Assembly: GCA_002429045.1 (NCBI GenBank)
Contig: DIYM01000011.1
Span: forward strand, 1-18,337
DNA from: Phycisphaerales bacterium UBA6054
Lineage (GTDB): Bacteria; Planctomycetota; Phycisphaerae; Phycisphaerales; UBA1924
Direction of reading: 5' to 3'
DNA length: 18,337 nt
A program made the position numbers and the translations under genes. The notes beneath the pieces were generated by a model. The model saw only the letters and a list, made by a program, of their open reading frames with translations, ran no database searches and was not told where the DNA came from. Every line of letters starts with the position of its first letter. The first letter of the stretch is position 1. Positions 1 to 6,527 of this stretch are shown in pieces.

Positions 1-384
1 CCCGGCGTGCGGGTGCTCGGGCCGGGCGAGGCGGGCGACGGGTCGGGGGTCGCGTTGATGTCCAGCGAGCCGTCCCGGGCGTTCCGCGTGGTCGGGCTGG
101 TGCGGTCCGAGTCGGATGCCCGGTTCGCGGGGCAGATCGGCGAGGCGCGGTCGCGGGCCGAAGCGGAACTGAGACGCCAGGGGGCCTCGGTCGGCGCGGA
201 CGCGGTGATCGTTGACGAGACCGGTGTGGCCGAGATCGCCGGCGGGGCGGTCGGGGCGGGGCTGTCGGACCTGGACGGGGGGAACCTGCAGCGTCCGGGC
301 GGGGCGGCGTACGCCACACGTCCGGTGCACCGTGTCACGCTGAGGGGGCGCGCGGTCGTGTTCACGGGCGGGCCCGGCGGCTGA
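1..384 (+). CDS. GADAV-motif small protein, 5' end cut by the window edge
   Basis: This frame is open from the first base to a TGA at 382-384. The visible part (about 127 codons) has a short beta-rich segment (FRVVGLVRSESD), an Ala/Glu/Arg-rich helix, and then GASVGADAVIVDET. A helix followed by G-A-D-A-V-I is the hallmark of small conserved exported proteins and lipoproteins related in fold to the YbjQ/heavy-metal-binding-like domain. A GTG at position 7 could be a start, but it has no visible ribosome site and no signal peptide or lipobox follows it. I therefore infer that the true N-terminus, probably with an export signal, lies upstream of the window. Biochemical function is unknown. No neighbour helps, since the next gene (leuS) is separated by 234 bases with its own signals. 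Confidence 0.6.
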   Translation, partial: PGVRVLGPGEAGDGSGVALMSSEPSRAFRVVGLVRSESDARFAGQIGEARSRAEAELRRQGASVGADAVIVDETGVAEIAGGAVGAGLSDLDGGNLQRPGGAAYATRPVHRVTLRGRAVVFTGGPGG

Positions 385-394
385 CACGCCCGGG

Positions 395-400
395 TATACT
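395..400 (+). promoter_or_regulatory. -10 box TATACT, six bases before an ATG
   Basis: TATACT matches the TATAAT consensus at five of six positions. It is followed by exactly six bases and then ATG at 407. With the -10 hexamer at -12 to -7, transcription would start on the A of that ATG. No good -35 at 17 bases is visible; CTGACA at 381-386 is only 8 bases away. It may serve the micro-ORF at 407, leuS, or both. Confidence 0.45.
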
Positions 401-406
401 CGGTCC

Positions 407-499
407 ATGCGCCCGGCCGAGCCCGATACCCAGCACCCGATGTTCCGCCCCGTGGGAGGGCCCATCTCGCGGCTTACGCGGTCCATGCCGGGGCTCTGA
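407..499 (+). CDS. Candidate leaderless 30-codon micro-ORF upstream of leuS
   Basis: An ATG at 407 opens a 30-residue frame ending in TGA at 497-499. The peptide begins MRPAEPDTQHPMF and ends SMPGL. It is Pro/Arg-rich, with no membrane segment, no cysteines and no run of leucines. The support is positional: a TATACT box six bases before the ATG, no Shine-Dalgarno, and a terminator-like hairpin about 30 bases after the stop. The same box-to-ATG spacing occurs before ppk2 in this window. Composition alone does not prove coding, and the stretch could instead be the untranslated leader of leuS or a small RNA. I do not recognise the peptide. Confidence 0.3.
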   Translation: MRPAEPDTQHPMFRPVGGPISRLTRSMPGL

Positions 500-529
500 C
501 GCGCGCTGATCGCTCGATTCGATGATCGG

Positions 530-549
530 AGCCCCGCGCTGTCGGGGCT
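530..549 (+). terminator. Terminator-like hairpin between micro-ORF and leuS
   Basis: AGCCCCG (530-536) and CGGGGCT (543-549) form a perfect 7-bp stem closed by a 6-base loop. It is followed by TGTTG, a weak U-tract. It would end a short transcript starting near 407, or act as an attenuator or processing hairpin in a leuS leader. It lies 69 bases before the leuS start. Confidence 0.45.
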
Positions 550-618
550 TGTTGACGTATTCATGCCCCCGGGCCGGGGCGCCGACGCGGACGCCGTCAC
601 TCCCAGGATCTCCTCTCG

Positions 619-3492
619 ATGACCGACACCCAAGCAACCGACCCCCCCAAGAGCCGCTACGACGCCCGTCTCGCCGACGAGATCGAGACGCGCTGGCAGG
701 CGTGGTGGGAGGAGCACGGCACCTTCCGCCAGCCCAACCCGGGCGAGCCCGGCTTCGACCCGTCGCGACCGAAGTACTACTGCCTGGACATGTTCCCGTA
801 CCCTTCGGGGTCCGGTCTGCATGTCGGGCACCCGGAGGGTTACACGGCCACGGATATCATCTGCCGGTACAAGCGGATGAACGGGTTCAACGTGCTGCGC
901 CCGATGGGATGGGACGCGTTCGGTCTGCCGGCCGAGCAGTACGCGATCCAGACCGGCGTCCACCCCGAGATCACGACGCGTGAGGCGATCGACAACTTCC
1001 GGCGCCAGTTGAAGCGCTTCGGCTTCAGTTACGATTGGTCCCGCGAGTTCGGGACGATCGATCCGGGCTATTACAAGTGGACGCAGTGGATCTTCCTGAA
1101 GCTGTACCACGCGTGGTTCGACCCCGAAGCCGAGGGCGGGGCGGGGCGCGCACGCCCGATCGAGGAGTTGGTGGAGGAGTTCGAGTCCGGCGAGCGTCGG
1201 GTGCGTCTGAATCCCAACGCTGCCGAGTACACCGGCGCGGGCGATCTGCCGGACGGCACCGACGCCGGGGCGTGGTCGTCGCTGGACCGCGAGACCCGCC
1301 TGGCGATCCTCGATTCGTACCGCCTGGCGTACCTGAGCCAGCAGACGGTGAACTGGTGCCCCAAGCTCGGGACGGCGCTGGCGAACGAGGAGGTCATCGA
1401 CGGGCGTTCCGAGCGCGGCGGGTTCCCGGTGCTCCGCAAGCCGCTTCGCCAGTGGATGTTCCGCATCACCGCCTACGCCGAGCGGTTGCTCGAAGATCTG
1501 GGCCCGCTGGACTGGCCGAACTCGACCAAGACCCAGCAGGCCGAGTGGATCGGCAGGTCCGAAGGCGCCGAGATCGACTTCCCGCTGCTCGACGCGGACG
1601 GCAACATCTCGGGCGAGTCGCTGCGCGTGTTCACCACGCGCCCGGACACGATGTTCGGCGCGACGTACATGGTCGTGGCGCCCGAGCACCCGCTGGTCGA
1701 ACTCGCGCAGGACATCGCGCCGGCGGACACCGATCTGTCGGTGTTGTCGGCGTATGTCGGCGAGGCCCGCAACAAGGCCGACGTCGAACGCCAGGAGTCC
1801 AAGGAAAAGACCGGCGTGTTCATCGGGCTGACGGTCAAGAACCCGGCGACCGGCGAGCCCATCCCGGTGTGGACCAGCGATTACGTGCTGATGGGGTACG
1901 GCACCGGCGCGATCATGGCGGTCCCCGGGCAGGACCAACGCGACTGGGAGTTCGCCGAGAAGTTCGGTCTGCCGATCGTGCGCACCGTGCGCCCGCCCGA
2001 GGGTTTCGACGGCGACGCCTACACGGGAGACGGCCCGGCGATCAACTCCGGCTTTCTCGATGGTCTGGATGTAGAGCGGGCCAAGCAGCGCATGTTCGAG
2101 TGGATGGGCGACCAGCAGATCGGCGCCAAGCGTGTGAACTACCGCCTGCGCGACTGGCTGTTCAGCCGCCAGCGGTATTGGGGCGAGCCGTTCCCGATTG
2201 TGTTCGACGAGCGAGGGCAGCACCACGCGGTGTCGGAGGACGCGTTGCCGGTGGAGTTGCCGCCGCTGGCGGACTACCAGCCGGTCGAGAGCGACGAGCC
2301 GACGCCGCTGCTGGGCAAGGCGACCGGCTGGGTGCAGACCACCGCGGGGCGGGCGGGCGTGGGGGGTCTGGATCCCGGGGCGCCGGTTCGCCGCGAGACG
2401 AACACGATGCCGGGCTGGGCGGGCAGTTGCTGGTACTACCTGCGATACTGCGACCCGCACAACGAGGACCGGTTCGCTTCGCGCGAAGCGGAGTCGTACT
2501 GGATGGACCGACGGGTCGGCATACCCGACCGGCTCGGCGGTGTGGACCTGTACGTGGGCGGCGCCGAGCATGCGGTGCTGCACCTGCTCTACGCCCGGTT
2601 CTGGCACAAGGTGCTGTACGACCTGGGCGAGGTCACCACGCCCGAGCCGTTCCAGAAGATGTTCCACCAGGGTCTGATCACGAGCTTCGCGTATCAGCGT
2701 GCCGACAGATCGTTGGTCCCCATCGATCAGGTCGAAAACCGTGGCTCGGACGAGAAGCCCGAGCATCACGAGATCGAGACCGGCGAGCGTGTTCACCAGA
2801 TCACCGCCAAGATGTCCAAGAGCCTCAAGAACGTCGTGAACCCCGACGACGTCATCGCCGAGTACGGCGCGGACACGTTCCGGCTTTACGAGATGTACAT
2901 GGGCCCGCTCGAGTCCAGCAAGCCCTGGAACACGCGCGACATCGTCGGGCTGCACAGGCTGCTCCAGAAGATCTGGCGCCTGTGCGTGAACGAGGACGGA
3001 TCCCCGAGACTGGCGGGCTCGCCCCGGGGCGAATCCGAGAAACGCCTCCACCGCCTGATCGCCAAGACGGGGTCGGACATCGAGCGCCTGAGTTTCAACA
3101 CGGCGATCGCGGCGATCTACGAGTTCGTCAACGAGGTCTCGGAGCTCACGGAGGACCAGGCGGACCGGTTCGTCCGCGTGCTGGCGCCCTTCGCGCCGCA
3201 CGTGGGCGAGGAACTGTGGTCCAGGCTGGGGCCCGGGGGAACGCGCGGCTCGGTCTCGCACGCGTCGTGGCCGGATCACGACCCGTCGATGCTGGTCGAT
3301 GACGAGGTGGAGATCCCGGTGCAGGTGATGGGGAAGGTGCGATCGCGGATCACGGTCGCCGCGGGTGCCGACGCGACGGTGCTCGAGTCCGCCGCGTTGG
3401 CGGACCAGAAGATCGCCGAACTGATCGAGGGCAAGACGGTCCGCAAGGTGGTGGTCGTGCCTGGGAAGATGGTCAACATCGTCGCGAACTGA
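619..3492 (+). CDS. leuS: Leucyl-tRNA synthetase
   Basis: Class Ia aminoacyl-tRNA synthetase that charges tRNA-Leu with leucine using ATP in the cytoplasm. All landmarks are visible in the 957 residues. The HIGH motif appears as HVGH (68-71). A CP1 editing domain is present, with the threonine-rich TTRPDTMFGATYMVV near 338-353 and GTGAIMAVPGQDQRD ending near residue 442. KMSKS is at 731-735, followed by an anticodon-binding domain and a C-terminal VMGKVRSRI / GKTVRKVVVVPGKMVNIV module. It is longer than the E. coli enzyme (about 860 residues) mainly because about 65 residues (169-233) are inserted between LKLYHAWFD and RLAYLSQQTVNWCP. In the editing loop, the usual His of GHDQRD is Gln (438), while both aspartates remain. 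The ATG at 619 follows AGGA at 605-608 and gives the expected N-terminus. The methyltransferase starts 33 bases downstream. Confidence 0.97.
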   Translation: MTDTQATDPPKSRYDARLADEIETRWQAWWEEHGTFRQPNPGEPGFDPSRPKYYCLDMFPYPSGSGLHVGHPEGYTATDIICRYKRMNGFNVLRPMGWDAFGLPAEQYAIQTGVHPEITTREAIDNFRRQLKRFGFSYDWSREFGTIDPGYYKWTQWIFLKLYHAWFDPEAEGGAGRARPIEELVEEFESGERRVRLNPNAAEYTGAGDLPDGTDAGAWSSLDRETRLAILDSYRLAYLSQQTVNWCPKLGTALANEEVIDGRSERGGFPVLRKPLRQWMFRITAYAERLLEDLGPLDWPNSTKTQQAEWIGRSEGAEIDFPLLDADGNISGESLRVFTTRPDTMFGATYMVVAPEHPLVELAQDIAPADTDLSVLSAYVGEARNKADVERQESKEKTGVFIGLTVKNPATGEPIPVWTSDYVLMGYGTGAIMAVPGQDQRDWEFAEKFGLPIVRTVRPPEGFDGDAYTGDGPAINSGFLDGLDVERAKQRMFEWMGDQQIGAKRVNYRLRDWLFSRQRYWGEPFPIVFDERGQHHAVSEDALPVELPPLADYQPVESDEPTPLLGKATGWVQTTAGRAGVGGLDPGAPVRRETNTMPGWAGSCWYYLRYCDPHNEDRFASREAESYWMDRRVGIPDRLGGVDLYVGGAEHAVLHLLYARFWHKVLYDLGEVTTPEPFQKMFHQGLITSFAYQRADRSLVPIDQVENRGSDEKPEHHEIETGERVHQITAKMSKSLKNVVNPDDVIAEYGADTFRLYEMYMGPLESSKPWNTRDIVGLHRLLQKIWRLCVNEDGSPRLAGSPRGESEKRLHRLIAKTGSDIERLSFNTAIAAIYEFVNEVSELTEDQADRFVRVLAPFAPHVGEELWSRLGPGGTRGSVSHASWPDHDPSMLVDDEVEIPVQVMGKVRSRITVAAGADATVLESAALADQKIAELIEGKTVRKVVVVPGKMVNIVAN

Positions 3493-3525
3493 GCGGCGGG
3501 CCCGGCGTGCGGGCGGGAGGACGCG

Positions 3526-4458
3526 ATGGCGTTTTCGGTGTTCAAGGGCAGGTCTCCCCGTGAAGCGGTGACCGAGCGGCTCAAGGATTCCAGCCCGGGC
3601 GATAGCCTGTGCGCGATGCTCCGGGGCTGCTCGGATGCCGAGTGGGTCTGGGCGCTGACAGAGGGTCGGGCGGAGATCGAACGGTTGACCGGGCTGCTCC
3701 CGACGTTGCCCGACGCGATGCAGCAACGGCGCTTCACCGGGCGGAACGACAAGGAAGCGTTCGCCCAAGCCGCGGGCGCGGTCGGGGTGTTTCTCGCCGA
3801 GGCGCGGGCGCTCGGGCTGGACGTGTCCCGCCCGGGGCTCCGGGTCATCGACATCGGGTGCGGCTGGGGCAGGATCACGCAGACGCTGTTCCGCGATTTC
3901 GAGCCCGGGCAGATTCTCGGCTGCGACGTGATGCCCGAGGCGTTGGAGATCTGCCGGGCCAGCGGGCTTGGCGTGGAACTCAAGCAGATGCCCTACATGC
4001 CGCCCGTCGATCTGGCGGACGGCTCGGCGGATCTGATGGTCGCGTACTCGGTGTTCAGCCATCTGTCCGAGGAGGCGCACATGGCGTGGGTCGAGGACTT
4101 CGCGCGGGTGCTGCGTCCGGGTGGGGTGCTGGTGGTGACCACGCGTCCGCGGGCATTCATCTCGTACGCGGAGTCGGTCCGTCGTCAGCCCGACATCCCG
4201 CCTCACGCGCGCGCGACGGCCAACGCGTTCAAAGACTCCCAGTCGTGGCTCGACAGATACGACCGCGGGGAGTTCTGCTTCGACGCGGCGTTCAGCGACG
4301 GCGCGGGGCGCCCCGAGGACTACTACGGAGAAGCGGTCGTGCCGGGCGCGTATGCCGAAACGCACTGGGGTCGTTTCTTCGAGTCCGTGCGGTTCACCCC
4401 GGCCGACAAGCACCGCAAGTTCGACCAGTCGGTCATCGCCGCCCGCAAGGCGCTCTAG
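3526..4458 (+). CDS. Class I SAM-dependent methyltransferase
   Basis: A 310-residue Rossmann-fold methyltransferase. Motif I is LRVIDIGCGWGR (about 105-116). It is followed by an acidic motif II at the end of strand 2 (LGCDVMPEALEICRASG). Motif IV/post-IV is ADLMVAYSVFSHLSEEAHMAWVEDFARVLRPGGVLVVTTRP, typical of the Methyltransf_11/25-like group. The first ~100 residues are helical and lack a recognised domain. The C-terminal part (DYYGEAVVPGAYAETHWGRFFESVRF) resembles the substrate-side cap of small-molecule or sugar methyltransferases. The substrate cannot be told from sequence. Start: ATG at 3526 has a strong GGGAGG five bases upstream. It lies 33 bases after leuS on the same strand and may be co-transcribed, though the two functions do not obviously connect. 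It ends convergent to nadA with a 190-base gap that shows no clear hairpin. Confidence 0.85.
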   Translation: MAFSVFKGRSPREAVTERLKDSSPGDSLCAMLRGCSDAEWVWALTEGRAEIERLTGLLPTLPDAMQQRRFTGRNDKEAFAQAAGAVGVFLAEARALGLDVSRPGLRVIDIGCGWGRITQTLFRDFEPGQILGCDVMPEALEICRASGLGVELKQMPYMPPVDLADGSADLMVAYSVFSHLSEEAHMAWVEDFARVLRPGGVLVVTTRPRAFISYAESVRRQPDIPPHARATANAFKDSQSWLDRYDRGEFCFDAAFSDGAGRPEDYYGEAVVPGAYAETHWGRFFESVRFTPADKHRKFDQSVIAARKAL

Positions 4459-4648
4459 CGCCGGCACGCAGGCCTGTCCGAGCGTGCGACCCGCCGCACG
4501 CGGTCGGGGACGGACCGCCCGCCCGCGAAGACGCGCCCCGGGCCGCATCCCAGCGCCGAGGAGAGGGCGAGACGGACGCGCTCCATCGACGACAACTGTT
4601 CACACCATGGGGTTGAGGCAGCGAGCAGATCTCGACGACAGGCATCCC

Positions 4649-5911
4649 TCAATCGGCGGCTGCGCCCGCGCCCGTGTGCTCGAGCATGCGGCCGAGCGCG
4701 AGCAACGCGGGCCCGCGCACCTCCGGATGCACTCGGATGATGTTGCGTGCTTTCGCCTCGCCGCCCTCGTGCTCGGCGGGCTGGTCGTTGCTGGTGCCGA
4801 CGCCGCAGAGCCCGTCGAGCACCCACAACAGGTGGGGCTGGTCGATGCGTGACATCGTGGTGCACAGGCACTGGCAATCGGAGAGGATGCGGACGTGGAC
4901 GCCGCGTCCGGCGCACTCGTTGGCCATGCGTGCCACCAGATGCACTTCGGTGCCGACGGCCCACTTGCTCCCCGGCTCTGCATCGCGCAACCGGTTGATG
5001 ATGAACTCGGTCGATCCGGACAGATCCGATTTGTCCACGACCTCCTTGCAGCACTCGGGGTGCACGAGGATCGTGGTCTTCTCGGACTCGGGCAGATCCT
5101 TCTCGGACGCGCGGATCTCGTCGCAGTGTTCGGGGCGGAACAGCTTGTGAACGCTGCAGTGTCCTGCCCACAAAATAGTTACGGCATTGTGTAACTCAAA
5201 GGCGGACGCGCCGCCTAAAGGCTCGCCCCGATGCGTGCGCCGCGGGTCGTACACGCACGTGTTCTGCTCGACGTCGATGCCGTAATCGGACGCGGTGTTG
5301 CGCCCGAGGTGCTGATCGGGGAGGAAGAGGATCTTGATGTCTTCCCCCGGTTTGCGGGGCTCGGTCCCGCCGTTCATCGCCCACGCGAACACCTGGTCGG
5401 CGTTGGACGACGTGCAGCACGCGCCGCCGTGCGAACCGACGAAGGCCTTGATCGCGGCGGACGAGTTCACATAGGTGATCGGGATGATCCGCCCTTCCCA
5501 GCCCGACTGCTTGAGGGAAGCGTGGATGATCTCCCACGCATCGACCGTGTCCTCGTACGTGGCCATGTCGGCCATCGAGCAGCCCGCGGAGAGGTCGGGC
5601 AGGATGACCCCGACCTGATCGGGGGTGAGCATGTCGGCGGTCTCGGCCATGAAATGCACGCCGCAGAACACGATGTGCTCGACCGCGGTGCCCTCCGCCG
5701 CCCGGTCCGCCACCACGGACGCGGCGAGCTGCGAGAGCTTGAGCGAGTCGCCCAGGAAGTCGGCGTGCCTCACGACCTCGTCGGTCTGGTAGTGGTGCCC
5801 GAGGATGACGAGCCGGTCGCCGAGCCGCGCACGACGATCGCTGATCCTCGCGACCAGTTCTTCGTCGCACATCGCGAGATACGCGTCCGGCAGCGATGGT
5901 TGCCAAAGCAT
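4649..5911 (-). CDS. nadA: Quinolinate synthase A
   Basis: Condenses iminoaspartate with dihydroxyacetone phosphate to quinolinate, the second step of de novo NAD synthesis, using an oxygen-sensitive [4Fe-4S] cluster. The 420-residue product has ILGHHYQTDEVVRHADFLGDS (37-55) and CGVHFMAETADML with candidate cluster ligand Cys83. It also has ITYVNSSAAIKA, the cysteine-containing HPECC (284-288) and CQCLC (346-350), which supply the other two ligands. It is longer than the E. coli form (about 347), with an insertion around 180-250, and belongs to the long NadA type. A GTG start at 5932 is possible. However, ATG at 5911 has GGAGGG (5919-5924) seven bases upstream and is preferred; that GTG frame would contain the ribosome site. 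A TATGAT box lies at 5947-5952. No nadB or nadC is in the window. A short AT-rich rare-codon island sits around 5165-5205. Confidence 0.96.
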   Translation of the reverse strand: MLWQPSLPDAYLAMCDEELVARISDRRARLGDRLVILGHHYQTDEVVRHADFLGDSLKLSQLAASVVADRAAEGTAVEHIVFCGVHFMAETADMLTPDQVGVILPDLSAGCSMADMATYEDTVDAWEIIHASLKQSGWEGRIIPITYVNSSAAIKAFVGSHGGACCTSSNADQVFAWAMNGGTEPRKPGEDIKILFLPDQHLGRNTASDYGIDVEQNTCVYDPRRTHRGEPLGGASAFELHNAVTILWAGHCSVHKLFRPEHCDEIRASEKDLPESEKTTILVHPECCKEVVDKSDLSGSTEFIINRLRDAEPGSKWAVGTEVHLVARMANECAGRGVHVRILSDCQCLCTTMSRIDQPHLLWVLDGLCGVGTSNDQPAEHEGGEAKARNIIRVHPEVRGPALLALGRMLEHTGAGAAAD

Positions 5912-5918
5912 GAGCGGG

Positions 5919-5924
5919 CCCTCC
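5919..5924 (-). promoter_or_regulatory. Ribosome binding site deciding the nadA start
   Basis: On the minus strand this reads GGAGGG, seven bases before ATG at 5911. It selects this ATG over the in-frame GTG codons at 5932 and 5926, which lie upstream of or across it. Confidence 0.7.
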
Positions 5925-5946
5925 ACAAACACCCAAATCCTGTGGG

Positions 5947-5952
5947 ATCATA
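5947..5952 (-). promoter_or_regulatory. -10 box TATGAT upstream of nadA
   Basis: The minus strand reads TATGAT, one mismatch from TATAAT, in the 94-base gap between pilZ-family gene and nadA. Transcription would begin near 5940, giving a leader of about 30 bases that carries the GGAGGG site. No clear -35 is visible at the usual distance. NadA is therefore likely to have its own promoter and not to depend on read-through. Confidence 0.5.
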
Positions 5953-6005
5953 GGGTTCGGCGGGCGTGGCGGTTCGGATTGGCGCGGTTCCCGGGATCGC
6001 GGCTG

Positions 6006-6413
6006 CTACGCCGCGGCGGGGTGCCCGAGCGCCCCGAGCCCGAACTGGGGCGTATCGAACGCGAGCCCGAGACGCTGGGACTGATCATCGCCCCCCGAGG
6101 GATCGACCGGCTCGGCCCGGACGACGGTGGCGGTGATCATGTGGGCGGCTCGTGTGATGGCGCAGTGCGGCTGCTCGAAGGCGATCGCGATGCGCTCTCC
6201 GACCCGGGCCCGTCGCGGGCCGGTGATCGTGACCGCCGCGCCGCTGGGCGAGAGGTTCACAGTCCGCCCGGGGCTGAACACGGTGCGGGCGTCGCGCCTG
6301 ACCTTGCAGGCGATCTCGGTCGGGACGCGGGCGAAGCCACGCCGGTCACGCGCGGGGTGGCCGTGGCTCTGGAGTGGGAGCGGTTTGGGTTCGCGTCGGT
6401 CTGCGTCTTGCAT
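6006..6413 (-). CDS. PilZ-domain protein, predicted cyclic-di-GMP receptor
   Basis: A single-domain PilZ protein of 135 residues. Both c-di-GMP contact motifs are present: RxxxR as RGFAR (25-29) and the D/NxSxxG loop as NLSPSG (53-58). The beta-barrel strands follow (GAAVTI, ERIAIAFE, ATVVRAE, RLGLAFD). Such proteins bind c-di-GMP and alter motility, exopolysaccharide or other outputs by contacting a partner. No output domain is fused here, so the partner is unknown. The first ~20 residues are polar and probably disordered. Start: ATG at 6413 has AGGAG eight bases upstream. It lies 114 bases after pabB and 94 before nadA on the same strand. Neither neighbour explains its function. The ribosome site falls inside one arm of an inverted repeat (6421-6469). 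Confidence 0.85.
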   Translation of the reverse strand: MQDADRREPKPLPLQSHGHPARDRRGFARVPTEIACKVRRDARTVFSPGRTVNLSPSGAAVTITGPRRARVGERIAIAFEQPHCAITRAAHMITATVVRAEPVDPSGGDDQSQRLGLAFDTPQFGLGALGHPAAA

Positions 6414-6420
6414 GGCCCGG

Positions 6421-6469
6421 GCTCCTGCTGGGGTCGGCTCTGGATATCGAGCCCGCCCGGGACAGGAGC
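6421..6469 (-). promoter_or_regulatory. Inverted repeat enclosing the PilZ gene ribosome site
   Basis: On the minus strand GCTCCTG (6469-6463) is the exact complement of CAGGAGC (6427-6421), which contains the AGGAG ribosome site. A smaller stem, GGCTC/GAGCC with an 8-base loop, is nested between them. Folding would hide the ribosome site. Function is inferred from pairing only. Confidence 0.35.
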
Positions 6470-6527
6470 ATCGGGACGCGGGTGGTGCGTGATGAGCGCA
6501 ACACGTGTGATCGGAACCGGTTGGGTG

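Noticed and set aside
407..618. Leucine-responsive attenuator or T-box in front of leuS
   Set aside because: The micro-ORF has only two leucines, not in a run, only one hairpin is visible, and no T-box core motifs were seen.
4459..4648. Possible gene or RNA in the gap between the methyltransferase and nadA
   Set aside because: No frame with a motif or ribosome site, no tRNA-like fold and no convincing terminator could be found.
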